Shown here piece after piece: positions 33,274 through 43,132 of a stretch of DNA of 53,687 bases. The stretch is from JAJTHY01 sp964458795 (GTDB lineage Bacteria; Pseudomonadota; Alphaproteobacteria; Rickettsiales; Midichloriaceae): positions 1 through 53,687 of the forward strand of contig CAYWJW010000004.1 in NCBI GenBank assembly GCA_964458795.1, in the 5' to 3' direction. The notes beneath the pieces were generated by a model. That model had not been told where the DNA came from. It saw only the letters and a program-made list of their open reading frames with translations, and made no database searches. The number at the start of each line of letters is the position of its first letter. Position 1 is the first letter of the stretch. Position numbers and translations under genes: made by a program.

Positions 33274-36200
33274 TCATTTGCCTCGTTCTGTATCACCAGA
33301 TTCCCTAACCCTACCTATAGGCTCTTCCCCAGCCCTTGGCTTGATGGGCTCCCGTTTCTCTATGCTACGCCCTTCCGAACATACTCTGTCTATTGTAGCT
33401 TTTACGGCTTCACTTAGCGTTATCAAGGCTCCCTCCTCAAGATAAGCAACATCATCTTCGGTAATATCATATACTGAATTGAGCACATCCAAAAAGTCCT
33501 CTTCAACGAGCACAGTGTTTAGCCGTTCTATTGGCATCTTTGAAACATACATTAATTTTTGTTGAGGCATCCTACTGAATGCATCTTGCATCACTGATTC
33601 TAAGAAGGATCTCAAGTCTTTTTCGTCAACGGATGCTAAGCCCATATCCATAGCGTACTCTTGTGCGTAAAGATGTTTTATTATTGTATCTGCACACTTG
33701 GCTGAGTATTCCTCCATTAATTTCTGTCCTGCCTTAGTCACTTCTGAAACTTCCTCTAGTTGCACTTCACTAACTCCACTTGTGGATATTTTAAACTCTG
33801 CAACCTTTATGGTCATTTCTCTATTGATATTAACACCAGGCATAACAGTAATATTACTAGTGTTAACCCAAAGCTTCTCATCCCCGGCAAAGAGCTTCAC
33901 TTCTTTGCTCGGATTTTTTGATATTACAACATTATGCAGTTCAACGTTGAAATTAGCAGCTTTTGCAGCTTGCATTAAGTTTTGTAAGCTTGCATCATCT
34001 ATGGTCGAGTCTTCTATTCTAACAATATGATGGCTCTTGCGGAAAGATTCATAGTAAGTTTTATTTATAAACCCTAATCCCGTAAAATCCACATCTCTGA
34101 GCTCAGAGGAAGTTATGGTAAATTCATGGACCTTTAAGCCCTTGAAGCTTGTATTTGTAACCTGAGATTCACCTTTGATTTCCACCTTATCTAGTTTAGC
34201 ATTCTCAAACTTAACACCATCTAATTTGCTGCCCTTTATTAATACTTCTTTGGATTCAAAGCCCGCAAAATCTGTTTTTGTTATGTCTGCTCCTACTGCC
34301 CAAATCCGCTTTGATTTAGATCCTGAAAATGAGAATCCTTCAACTGAAAGATTACTCAAAGTTAAATTATTCTCGCCAAAATCTAACTTAGATAGAGATT
34401 TATAGGTTATAAATTCTTTTGCAAATTCATTAACTTCTCCAACTTTGGCCATCAATCTCTCATGTAGATTAGGCATCTTCCCTTCTTTAACAGCCTTAAT
34501 CACCCAATTTGCAAAACCTTCTCCTCTTTGATCCCTTCCGCCTTTACCACCAGGAATCCAGTTTTTAAACCACTGTGGCGTCCAATCTACTACTACTTTC
34601 GGCACGTATGGACGCGCTATCTCCGCGGCTACCTGTTGTACGGCCGGTGAGTACACACCAATTCCTTCACGATTCCACAGCTTATTTACTGCCGCTTTAG
34701 CTACGCCACTGTATGAAAATTCACCTCTTAATGCTCCAGTATCTTTGGCTAAGTTAAGCAGCTTTACAAGGTCATCTGGATTGTGAGTTAATTGATCCAA
34801 TATATCTGATGTAGTAAGACCCATACCGAATACAAAATCTCTTACATAGGGAGCAGCAGCAGGAATATTTGCAAGGATTCCATCAATAAGACTTATGAAT
34901 ACTCCCTTATTGTCTTTGATAAAGTTGATAACTTTGGGACCAATGTTAGGGTGCTTGAGCAGCCCTACAAGCTCTCTAACAAATATATCAACCGCTTTTT
35001 CAGTTCCAGGACCATTAAATGAGCCATCCTCTTTTGTATAGTTTCGTTTATCTGCAATTTCTTTAAGGCCATTCAATAACTTGCCTACTGCATCCAGATC
35101 TTGGAATAGTATATCAAGAACATCCCAAAATTTATCCTGTATTCCATATGCAATACAGTAGTTATCAAAAAGCTTACGAACTATGTATCTGGTAAGCTTG
35201 GATGCTACACTTGGGTGAGTTTTGATAAATCTTTCGATCTCCGGCGTTTCATTTAACGACTTTACCAATACACCGATAGCATCAAATAGTGCTAGTTTTT
35301 TAAACTCACCCACTCCCGCGTTGATTAAACCGTAGTTATCAACCAAAGCCACTTTAAGGAAATCCATAGATTCACGCCATACAGCTTTATCTTTAGGATC
35401 AAATAGCGTGTTCACTAGATTAAGCAAGGCTTGATCCATGAACCCCATGCCAAACTCTGGTGAATCTTTGCCAAAATTATCAACTGAAAGTTTCCCAAAA
35501 ATGAATGGTAGGTTTTCTATAAGCGCATCAAGGTTTTCATTCTGTAAAATAGATTGCACCACAGGCACCAAATCAATTGGTAGTAGATTATCGTACCTCG
35601 CTTCAGGTGTTGTGAGATAATTACGAAGGCTCTCATTATTCGCTTTATTCCTAATAATCGGCTGCATTACACCAAAAATAGAACGCAATACTCCAGGCTC
35701 CTTCAGAATCGCAACATATGTAACACTTTGAGTTTCCGCAGCTAACTTTTCGCTTTCATACATCTCTTCTGTGTAGGAAGGAGCTGCAGGATCATCTTCT
35801 GCATGAAGTCTGTCATACACTATTTTACGTTCTTCAAATGCCATTGATGCAACTTTTGCAAAATAGGTCCCAGCAATCGATACAATAGTTGGCCTTAATA
35901 CCTCATTATTAATAATACGATCCCAAATGGCTGGAGATTGCATAACTTGCATTATCGTATCTATATAATTGCCAATAGTGCTAGGCTTGCTCATGTCCAT
36001 AGCATTTATATAGTCTCCTACAAGTTTAACTACGTATGCTAGAAGACTTGGATGTTTGGTCAAATTATCTAGTATATCATCAAGCACACTACTTTTTGTT
36101 AAAGCAACTAAGGCAGTATTGCCAGCCTCTGCACTCACCTGATATCCCTTATAGATGCTTTCTATATAGTTATAAGCTCCAAACAGACTTTTGATTAACT

Positions 36201-38187
36201 TGAATGTTGCTTGTCTATTTTCCTGGTTATCTGGATCAAGCACTGCTTTTATAAGTGAAGCTAAATCAATGTACTCGGGTATTGCAGCTTTTATCGCCGG
36301 CATGTTATTTATGATAAAGCCTGCTTGTGCTAGTAGTGAATCTAATTTATCAAGCCCTATCTCTTTGCTCAGCACTATCTCTATAATTTGCATTAAGCTA
36401 TTTGGTATGAGCACTGCTTCATCAGGATTTGCAGGAGTGGTTAAATAGTCTACTATCTCACCATTCGCCGACTCATTTGTAAGCACTATCTTTGCCGCAT
36501 TAAGAGTTGCATCCACAACAGTTTCATTACCCAATATAGCCAGATATCCTTTTTTACTTTCTTGGTAACCCTTTAAATAAACCGAATATGCAACGTCAGT
36601 AAATTCATCACCAGGATTAGCCTCTTTCCATAATTCAAAAGACAGTGGCTCGAGCTGCACTACATATGCATTAGCGACCTTTACGGCATAATCCTTCAGG
36701 GTAGGGTGTGCCATTATCTCATCCCAAAGCTTTGGAGACTTTAGTAGCTCAGGTATTAGCACATTAAAGTCCACTTTGTTTTCTGCACCAACATACCCTT
36801 CAAATACTGTCTTTATAAGTTCAAACGTAGCTTTTCTATTAGCTTTTTTGACCTTACCTGGCGGCATCAATAAAGCTAACAACTCATTTAAATCCATATA
36901 GCTCGGCAAATATCCCTGTAAGGCTGGTAATTTGCTCGCAATAAATGGTAGTTGGGCAAGTAATAAATCCAGTTTATCAAACTTAATATCCTCAACTATA
37001 GCACCTACGACAGTAAGCAAGTTTTTTGGTATAAGACTTTCTCCCTCTTCTATCGGAACATAATTCATCATCTTTTCAACTGAGTTGTGCATAATTATGT
37101 CTTTAGCAGCAACTAAGTTGGTTTGCGGATTAGCCAGTATACTAAGATAGCTTTTCTTACCTTCTATAACTTCTTCAATATAAGCTCTTTTCGTACGGAG
37201 CCCTCCCTCCCTTAAAAAAATTACATATCTAGTGTCAGGATTGCTCATCTCTGCAATATCAGCTTCTTCAGCTCCTCTCTTTTTAGTATCCCAAGCTTCA
37301 AACCCTGGTAACTCCATATTTTCAATTTCCTCTAAGTACTGCTCCTCGGTATATTCTTCTTCATCAATATGTTTAGCTTTTAACATCTCATATGATGGGA
37401 ATTCCATTTCATTTACTAGCTTGTGCGCAGTTTCAATGTCAGCAGCATCATCGGATCTTAGATACTGTATTACTTCCTCATTACCCATAAGTTCTTGCGA
37501 TACCTTTAAAATCGCATCCACAACATCTGGCTTTTTTAAAATGTTTATGTAGCCTTGCTGTGCCTCAAGAGTTGCATCTATATAAGCACGTTTCTTGCTC
37601 TCTGCTTCGGCATCCGGTGTATTGCCAAGTGCAGGATGTAAAGGTGACTCTTGTCCTATCGGAAGATCTATATTTTTAACCAACTCATCCTTATACATTA
37701 CTGTAGTATAACTAGCTTCAGCACCAAGCTCATGCCTACTTTGATATTCTTTTTTCATAGTTTCAAAAGAAGGAATGGTTCCATCTCTTATGATTTCGGT
37801 CGCCAAATTTATTATATGAGGCCGCAAAGTTTCATTGCTTATAATTCTTTTCCATACTTTATCCGACTGCATAACTCTAAGTGCAAATTCCTTCGCGGCA
37901 CCTGGTTGATCAAGAGCTTCTAGTGATACTCTTAACTTATGCGTAAGTACCGGATGTGCAATTGCAAAAGCTAGAAAGGAAAATAACGTACCAAAGAATC
38001 TTTTAACCGTTTCACCTATATCAGCATCACTTTTATAACTTATGTAGAACTTCAATGCATTCTTAGTCATCTCATCAAATGTTCTTGCATCCCACTTTTC
38101 AACTCTCTCTATCGCATAAGTAAACTGGTTTATAGCCTCGGTAATATCAAATTCTTCTTGCGCTTCTTCTCTTGCTTTATCTTCCAT
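33274..38187 (-). CDS. Unknown giant protein (1637 residues), helical repeats plus pentapeptide-like segment
   Basis: I do not recognise this family. Residues about 190-1000 hold four related blocks beginning YINILKKPDVVDAI, YLSILANPQTNLVA, YLAILGNETVVDAT and YVAILKEPGVLRSI. Each is followed by an NYL(T)TP- or VP-type stretch, LL..LPFI and PAIW or LWDEI helices, suggesting an alpha-solenoid. About 1269-1355 looks like a right-handed pentapeptide-type coil (LDGVKFENAKLDKVEIKG, DVDFTGLGF). The last 200 residues are helical and charged, ending in Arg/Gly/Glu-rich sequence. No signal peptide or clear membrane helix is seen. The ribosome-binding site is GGGGGA. It stands alone on the minus strand between the envelope genes and gpsA. 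Confidence 0.7.
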   Translation of the reverse strand: MEDKAREEAQEEFDITEAINQFTYAIERVEKWDARTFDEMTKNALKFYISYKSDADIGETVKRFFGTLFSFLAFAIAHPVLTHKLRVSLEALDQPGAAKEFALRVMQSDKVWKRIISNETLRPHIINLATEIIRDGTIPSFETMKKEYQSRHELGAEASYTTVMYKDELVKNIDLPIGQESPLHPALGNTPDAEAESKKRAYIDATLEAQQGYINILKKPDVVDAILKVSQELMGNEEVIQYLRSDDAADIETAHKLVNEMEFPSYEMLKAKHIDEEEYTEEQYLEEIENMELPGFEAWDTKKRGAEEADIAEMSNPDTRYVIFLREGGLRTKRAYIEEVIEGKKSYLSILANPQTNLVAAKDIIMHNSVEKMMNYVPIEEGESLIPKNLLTVVGAIVEDIKFDKLDLLLAQLPFIASKLPALQGYLPSYMDLNELLALLMPPGKVKKANRKATFELIKTVFEGYVGAENKVDFNVLIPELLKSPKLWDEIMAHPTLKDYAVKVANAYVVQLEPLSFELWKEANPGDEFTDVAYSVYLKGYQESKKGYLAILGNETVVDATLNAAKIVLTNESANGEIVDYLTTPANPDEAVLIPNSLMQIIEIVLSKEIGLDKLDSLLAQAGFIINNMPAIKAAIPEYIDLASLIKAVLDPDNQENRQATFKLIKSLFGAYNYIESIYKGYQVSAEAGNTALVALTKSSVLDDILDNLTKHPSLLAYVVKLVGDYINAMDMSKPSTIGNYIDTIMQVMQSPAIWDRIINNEVLRPTIVSIAGTYFAKVASMAFEERKIVYDRLHAEDDPAAPSYTEEMYESEKLAAETQSVTYVAILKEPGVLRSIFGVMQPIIRNKANNESLRNYLTTPEARYDNLLPIDLVPVVQSILQNENLDALIENLPFIFGKLSVDNFGKDSPEFGMGFMDQALLNLVNTLFDPKDKAVWRESMDFLKVALVDNYGLINAGVGEFKKLALFDAIGVLVKSLNETPEIERFIKTHPSVASKLTRYIVRKLFDNYCIAYGIQDKFWDVLDILFQDLDAVGKLLNGLKEIADKRNYTKEDGSFNGPGTEKAVDIFVRELVGLLKHPNIGPKVINFIKDNKGVFISLIDGILANIPAAAPYVRDFVFGMGLTTSDILDQLTHNPDDLVKLLNLAKDTGALRGEFSYSGVAKAAVNKLWNREGIGVYSPAVQQVAAEIARPYVPKVVVDWTPQWFKNWIPGGKGGRDQRGEGFANWVIKAVKEGKMPNLHERLMAKVGEVNEFAKEFITYKSLSKLDFGENNLTLSNLSVEGFSFSGSKSKRIWAVGADITKTDFAGFESKEVLIKGSKLDGVKFENAKLDKVEIKGESQVTNTSFKGLKVHEFTITSSELRDVDFTGLGFINKTYYESFRKSHHIVRIEDSTIDDASLQNLMQAAKAANFNVELHNVVISKNPSKEVKLFAGDEKLWVNTSNITVMPGVNINREMTIKVAEFKISTSGVSEVQLEEVSEVTKAGQKLMEEYSAKCADTIIKHLYAQEYAMDMGLASVDEKDLRSFLESVMQDAFSRMPQQKLMYVSKMPIERLNTVLVEEDFLDVLNSVYDITEDDVAYLEEGALITLSEAVKATIDRVCSEGRSIEKREPIKPRAGEEPIGRVRESGDTERGK

Positions 38188-38253
38188 ACACTAATTCCCC
38201 CTACACCCCATATTTATTGAGAGTAGTAGCAATTGGTTAAAAAATGGTTAATT

Positions 38254-39249
38254 TTAAGAATATTTTGTATTTCTTTGCATCAAGGATTGAAGAGCTTCAA
38301 GGACTGGTTTATCTCTAAAAATGATATTATATACTTCCTTACAAATTGGCATGTCTAATCCCTTATCCTGTGAAAGCTCATATATGGCTTTTGAGGTATG
38401 GATACCTTCAATAGTTTTTGTATTATTTTCCAATAACTTATTGATACTTCCATTTTCACCTATTTCAAATCCAAAAGCAAAGTTGCGTGAAGTAGTAGAC
38501 CCACAGGTAAGCATTAAGTCTCCTATACCAGCTAGGCTATAGGCAGTTTCTGCCATCCCTCCTATGGACTTAAGCAGAAGCTTTATCTCCTCTAAACTTC
38601 TAGAAATTAACGCAGCTTTAGCATTTTCTCCATATCGAGCTCCAACAGTTATTCCAGCGGCAATTGCAATTACATTCTTTATTGCACCGCAGGTCTCAAC
38701 TCCAATAACATCATCTGTAGTATAAACCCTCATGTTATCGCACATAATAGCTCTTTGAATGCTGCTTAATACCTGGGCATCACTGCCAGCAACCATAGTT
38801 GCAGCCGGTAACCCCCGTACTATTTCACTAGCAAAATTGGGGCCAGACATAACTGCAAACTTAGCAGATGGAAGGCATTCAGCAACAATCTGGTGTCCCA
38901 GACGCCTAGTCGCAATTTCAATACCTTTGGAAAGCATTAAAAATTGCTTATTATGCAGGACTGCCATCTGTGGATTTTCAAGAAATCCACTAAGTACCTG
39001 GAATGGTAGCGCAAGTACTATTATCTCACTCTCTTCCAAATCCTTGATGTTCTCTACCCCAACTATTTGTTTAGGTAAATTTACATCAGCAAAGCATGGG
39101 CTTATATGATGCTCATTGATTGAAGTTATTACACTGGGATTGCGATCCCAAATTAAAGTTTTGCATCCATTACCAGCCACAAGCCTTGCAAATGCAATCC
39201 CCCATGCACCTGCACCGACTATTCCAAAGCTTATTTTATTTCCGCGCAC
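38254..39249 (-). CDS. gpsA: Glycerol-3-phosphate dehydrogenase [NAD(P)+]
   Basis: GpsA makes sn-glycerol 3-phosphate from dihydroxyacetone phosphate for phospholipid synthesis. The 331-residue protein has the Rossmann motif GIVGAGAWGIAFARL (residues 9-23), the SGPNFASEIVRGLPAA segment, the active-site region CGAIKNVIAIAAGI with catalytic Lys, and AGIGDLMLTCGSTTSRN. The first codon appears to be GTG at 39249. Repeat C copy 4 begins 12 bases upstream, so the leader of gpsA is partly repeat-derived. Confidence 0.96.
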   Translation of the reverse strand: MRGNKISFGIVGAGAWGIAFARLVAGNGCKTLIWDRNPSVITSINEHHISPCFADVNLPKQIVGVENIKDLEESEIIVLALPFQVLSGFLENPQMAVLHNKQFLMLSKGIEIATRRLGHQIVAECLPSAKFAVMSGPNFASEIVRGLPAATMVAGSDAQVLSSIQRAIMCDNMRVYTTDDVIGVETCGAIKNVIAIAAGITVGARYGENAKAALISRSLEEIKLLLKSIGGMAETAYSLAGIGDLMLTCGSTTSRNFAFGFEIGENGSINKLLENNTKTIEGIHTSKAIYELSQDKGLDMPICKEVYNIIFRDKPVLEALQSLMQRNTKYS

Positions 39250-39260
39250 ACTTCTCTCAC

Positions 39261-39322
39261 CTTACATTTATTAGTATAGTTGACAGAAATAGGTAATGGA
39301 AGTCCCCCAGCGAAATATTTTT
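39261..39322 (+). repeat. Intergenic repeat C, copy 4
   Basis: This reads CTTACATTTATTAGTATAG, a spacer, AATGGAAGTCCC, then GAAATATTTTTTATG. It lies in the 5' leader of gpsA, on the opposite strand to the gene. The rest of 39323-39445 shows nothing recognisable. Confidence 0.7.
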
Positions 39323-39445
39323 TATGCCTCATCTTACATGGCATATCTAGGTATATTCTTTTTGTTCTCGGCTAAAAGCAAAGCTTTTGACAGATCAATA
39401 AATAGCATGAGTTAGCTCAAGATTGCTCCTAAAGTATACAAAAAA

Positions 39446-40438
39446 TCAATTAACCATTCTAGTTTTAAGCATGCCAATCGAGCCCATTACCAATTTCTGG
39501 CCGCCTTGATATACAATTTCAGCCTTAGTATCTTGGATTGTATAGGCAGACTCTGCTACTGGTTGTGCAGATTCATTAACAAAATTGTCATCTTGGTCAA
39601 GCTCCGGTTGGTTGAGCATTGTAGCATCCTCTGCTTGCATTGGCTTGCCCATAGATAGCTTGGCGGCCTTAGTTTCGACTTTCTCACATTCTTTCTTTGA
39701 AGCCTGTGGCACGCTCCTTAGATCCGGCTTACCAGCAAGCTTTGCTTCATTCTTAAGAGCTTTATAAGATTCAGGTTCTGGCACATCCACGAGTGGGGCT
39801 GAAGAATTAGTATTAGCGGCAAGAAGCATTATACTAGCAAGTTTTTCTTCTTTAATACTGTAAACAGGAGATGCTGGAACAATTTCATCTGCAGAATCAT
39901 AGTATGAATAAGAGTTGGTACTTCCCTGAGCAACATGATATTCCTGAATTTGCGCGATTTGAATCTCATTTTCTATCGGCACCTTACGCGCGGCAACCAT
40001 TGTGTGTTCTGGTGAGGCGCTAGTACTCAAGCTGCTGAACTTATCTTTAAGTCTATCCCAGAATGACGGCCTTGTATTCGTGTTATTACTGCTATTCACA
40101 GCACCCTGACTTGTAGTAGAGCTTTGCTGCGGCTGCCCTTGAACGCTATTCATATCAGTGCGATGCCTTGAATCTTGCAATCCTGAATTTTGATCATCTG
40201 AATATTTTTGATCTTTACTATCAACGGTACGCCCAGTATAGGCTCTAAAGTTTGTCTTCCGATGAGTAGGCGCTGCCTTACCTTCTTCAAGGAAAATATT
40301 TTCTTTTGGCGGTCTACGATCTTTGAAGCTCTCATATACTTGTGGATGGTCCGGTTTCATGCTAGCACCACAAGCGCTTAACAGCATGGTTACGGCCACT
40401 GATGAGAGTAACTTAAACAACAATTGAGTTTTTTTCAT
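39446..40438 (-). CDS. Predicted lipoprotein of unknown function
   Basis: From ATG 40438 the protein is 330 residues and starts MKKTQLLFKLLSSVAVTM, with a lipobox LLSAC for signal peptidase II. The mature part is rich in Ser, Gln, Asn and Pro, apparently unstructured, with a segment PTHRKTNFRAYTGRTVDS near the start and EIQIAQIQEYHVAQGS in the middle. The frame upstream to 40483 adds an unrelated 15 residues and is rejected. No enzymatic motif. An envelope lipoprotein is the safest call. Confidence 0.7.
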   Translation of the reverse strand: MKKTQLLFKLLSSVAVTMLLSACGASMKPDHPQVYESFKDRRPPKENIFLEEGKAAPTHRKTNFRAYTGRTVDSKDQKYSDDQNSGLQDSRHRTDMNSVQGQPQQSSTTSQGAVNSSNNTNTRPSFWDRLKDKFSSLSTSASPEHTMVAARKVPIENEIQIAQIQEYHVAQGSTNSYSYYDSADEIVPASPVYSIKEEKLASIMLLAANTNSSAPLVDVPEPESYKALKNEAKLAGKPDLRSVPQASKKECEKVETKAAKLSMGKPMQAEDATMLNQPELDQDDNFVNESAQPVAESAYTIQDTKAEIVYQGGQKLVMGSIGMLKTRMVN

Positions 40439-40550
40439 GATCGACTTCACATATGCAAAATAATATCCAAGAATATTAAGCATCTAATGAGGTAATTAAT
40501 CAACAAAAATATCACCTATATACTCTGTAAACTTGAAAAATTTAGAGTAT

Positions 40551-40703
40551 TTATTTTTTAGCCTCAACTTTTCTAATCTCAAAGCTAGCAATTGGCTTGC
40601 GCACAAGACGCATCCTTGACTTCCTGAAACTAATCAAAGCATTAGCTAGAAGGGTAAAAAGTATAATGGTGGCGCTACTATAAGCGAGTATTATATAAAA
40701 CAT
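40551..40703 (-). CDS. ccmD: CcmD-like heme exporter small subunit
   Basis: This 50-residue protein begins MFYIILAYSSATIILFTLLA, one membrane helix, followed by a basic segment (SFRKSRMRLVRK). This size, single N-terminal span starting after a short hydrophobic lead, and basic cytoplasmic tail are typical of CcmD, which helps the CcmABC heme transporter of cytochrome c maturation. The start is the minus-strand ATG at 40703, 6 bases after the rpoZ stop, so it is probably cotranscribed with rpoZ. Small size keeps certainty moderate; another small membrane protein is possible. Confidence 0.65.
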   Translation of the reverse strand: MFYIILAYSSATIILFTLLANALISFRKSRMRLVRKPIASFEIRKVEAKK

Positions 40704-40709
40704 GGCGTC

Positions 40710-41081
40710 TTAAACTTCTTCCTCTATAGACTCTTCTTCGTAAAATTCACCGCCCTCGAGCTCATCAGTTGAAGCAAATGCTTTAACTTCATTCACAATC
40801 TCAGTATGATCTTCACTTAGATCATTTTCTTCCGGAGCATCAATCAATTCAGTTCTGTGGTTGCGCTGATGTTTCTTGATAACTGCTTCTTTTAGAACAT
40901 CCACATCAACATTGCCTAAGGATATTTCACGAAGTGCAATAACCGGGTTTTTATCATTATGACGGTCAACCGTAATTTTAGCGCCAGCCGTAATCTCCTT
41001 AGCGCGCTGAGCGGCTACTATTACTAGTTCGAATCTTGAAGGAACGATTTTAGTGCAATCTTCAATTGTTACTCTTGCCAT
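40710..41081 (-). CDS. rpoZ: RNA polymerase omega subunit
   Basis: The omega subunit supports assembly of the beta' subunit of RNA polymerase. The 123-residue protein begins MARVTIEDCTKIVPSRFELV, with AAQRAKEITAGA, NPVIALREI; all are conserved in RpoZ. The C-terminal third is acidic and longer than in E. coli, as in many alphaproteobacteria. It is divergent from aspS over 139 bases of promoter-containing sequence. Confidence 0.95.
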   Translation of the reverse strand: MARVTIEDCTKIVPSRFELVIVAAQRAKEITAGAKITVDRHNDKNPVIALREISLGNVDVDVLKEAVIKKHQRNHRTELIDAPEENDLSEDHTEIVNEVKAFASTDELEGGEFYEEESIEEEV

Positions 41082-41220
41082 TTGATTTAAATCTCACAAT
41101 TTGTATTTAGCCCGATTATAGCTTCTAAATTTATTTCTTCAACCATTTAATGTTCTTCATTGAAAGCAACTCGTAAATATATTATTATAGCTGCCACTTG
41201 AAGAAAAGGAGTTAATTAAA

Positions 41221-43071
41221 ATGCATGAATACCGCACACACACATGTGGAGAGCTAAGAAAGGAACACATTGGTCAAAAAGTTAAATTGTCTGGCTGGGT
41301 GCACAGAAAGCGCGACCATGGTGGCATCTACTTTATCGACCTGAGAGATCATTACGGCTTAACACAAGTCTTATCATCAGATCAAGATAAAGCCGTATCA
41401 CGCTTAGACAAGGAAAAGTACAATGAGTATTGCTCACTTAGTTTTGAAAGCGTTATAACCATTACTGGAACCGTAGTGGCTAGATCCGCAGAAACTATAA
41501 ACCCAAACATGCAAACCGGTGAAATTGAGATTGTGGTAGAAGACTTAGAAATCATCAGCCGCGCAGATGTATTGCCAATAAATGTAAATGCTGATTATCA
41601 ATTCCCTGAAGACTTGCGGCTTAAGTATCGCTTCCTTGACTTAAGGCGCGAAAAAATGCATGCCAACATTGTATTACGCAATAGCGTTATATACTCACTG
41701 CGCCGCAGAATGGTGGAAGCTGGGTTTATGGAGTTTCAAACACCAATACTTACTGCTAGCTCTCCTGAAGGAGCACGCGACTTTTTAGTACCAAGTCGCG
41801 TACATCCCGGTAAATTCTTTGCGCTACCACAAGCCCCACAACAATTTAAGCAACTACTTATGGTTTCTGGATTTGACCGTTACTTCCAAATTGCCCCTTG
41901 CTTTAGGGATGAAGATGCTAGAGCGGACCGGGCTCCAGGAGAGTTTTATCAGCTCGATCTTGAAATGTCGTTTGTTACTCAGGAAGATGTATTCACCACA
42001 ATGGAACCGGTACTTGAGGGCGTGTTCAGAGAATTTACCTCCAAGCAAGTTACGCAAGCTCCCTTCCCACGCATAACCTTTGCTGACTCTATGCTTAAGT
42101 ATGGGATAGATAAACCAGACCTTAGGAATCCTATAGAAATCTCTGATGTGACAGAAGTCTTTAGAGGCTCAGAATTTTCTATTTTCCGAAATGCTATCGA
42201 AAAAGGCAAGATAGTCCGCGCGATTCCGGCGCCAGCTACCTCCGAACAACCCAGAAGTTTCTTTGATAAAATGATAGCTTTTGCCCAATCGGAGCTAGGA
42301 GCGGCAGGACTTGCTTATATTACCTTTGATAGCTCAGGTGCGGCTAAAGGGCCAATTGCTAAATTCTTATCAGCAGAGAAGCTAGAAGAACTCAAAGTAA
42401 CAGCTAAGCTAGGAAATGGAGACAGTGTGTTCTTCACTTGCGATAATGAACTAACTGCAGCTAAGATGGCTGGCAAGGTGCGCATTAAACTTGGTGAAGA
42501 TCTTGGCCTTATTGAGCAAGGCGTCTATAAATTCTGTTGGATTGTGGACTTTCCATTTTATGAATTCAATGAGGATGATCAGAAAATTGACTTCTCTCAT
42601 AATCCCTTCTCTATGCCTCAGGGGGGGCTTGAAACCCTTCTTGCTGCAGATACGATGGAAAAGCAACTTAGTATCTTAGCCTATCAGTACGACATCGTGT
42701 GTAACGGTGTTGAACTTTCAAGCGGCGCTATACGCAACCATAAGCCAGAAATAATGTACAAAGCCTTTGAAATTGCCGGATACTCTAATGAGGAAGTTGA
42801 TACTCGCTTTGGCGCGATGATAAAAGCTTTCAAGTTTGGAGCTCCTCCCCATGGCGGCTTCGCCCCAGGTATAGACCGCATAGTGATGTTGCTGGCTGAT
42901 GAACCTAATATACGCGAGGTAATCTGCTTCCCACAAAATCAGCAGGCACAGGATATGCTAATGGGCGCCCCACTGCCGGCCACAGAAAAACAATTGCGAG
43001 AACTTAACATACTTCTTTCAGCCCAAGCGCGCGAAGAGTTGAAAAAAGATGGAGAAAAGTTACAATCTTAA
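41221..43071 (+). CDS. aspS: Aspartyl-tRNA synthetase, probably non-discriminating
   Basis: This 616-residue bacterial-type class II enzyme has an N-terminal OB fold (SGWVHRKRDHGGIYFIDLRD), motif 1 and 2 (FRDEDARADR), the GAD insertion and the C-terminal motif 3 (HGGFAPGIDRIVMLLAD). In the Pseudomonas enzyme a His and a Gly in this OB fold (the RDHGG type) loosen tRNA recognition so that it also charges tRNA-Asn; the same RDHGG is present here. Thus it probably makes Asp-tRNA-Asn, repaired by GatCAB, whose genes are not seen in this window. A strong AAGGAG precedes the ATG. Confidence 0.94.
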   Translation: MHEYRTHTCGELRKEHIGQKVKLSGWVHRKRDHGGIYFIDLRDHYGLTQVLSSDQDKAVSRLDKEKYNEYCSLSFESVITITGTVVARSAETINPNMQTGEIEIVVEDLEIISRADVLPINVNADYQFPEDLRLKYRFLDLRREKMHANIVLRNSVIYSLRRRMVEAGFMEFQTPILTASSPEGARDFLVPSRVHPGKFFALPQAPQQFKQLLMVSGFDRYFQIAPCFRDEDARADRAPGEFYQLDLEMSFVTQEDVFTTMEPVLEGVFREFTSKQVTQAPFPRITFADSMLKYGIDKPDLRNPIEISDVTEVFRGSEFSIFRNAIEKGKIVRAIPAPATSEQPRSFFDKMIAFAQSELGAAGLAYITFDSSGAAKGPIAKFLSAEKLEELKVTAKLGNGDSVFFTCDNELTAAKMAGKVRIKLGEDLGLIEQGVYKFCWIVDFPFYEFNEDDQKIDFSHNPFSMPQGGLETLLAADTMEKQLSILAYQYDIVCNGVELSSGAIRNHKPEIMYKAFEIAGYSNEEVDTRFGAMIKAFKFGAPPHGGFAPGIDRIVMLLADEPNIREVICFPQNQQAQDMLMGAPLPATEKQLRELNILLSAQAREELKKDGEKLQS

Positions 43072-43132
43072 TAAAATTGTAACAATAATAGGTTACAATA
43101 ATAGATATTATAATTTTATCAGCGTATGTATC

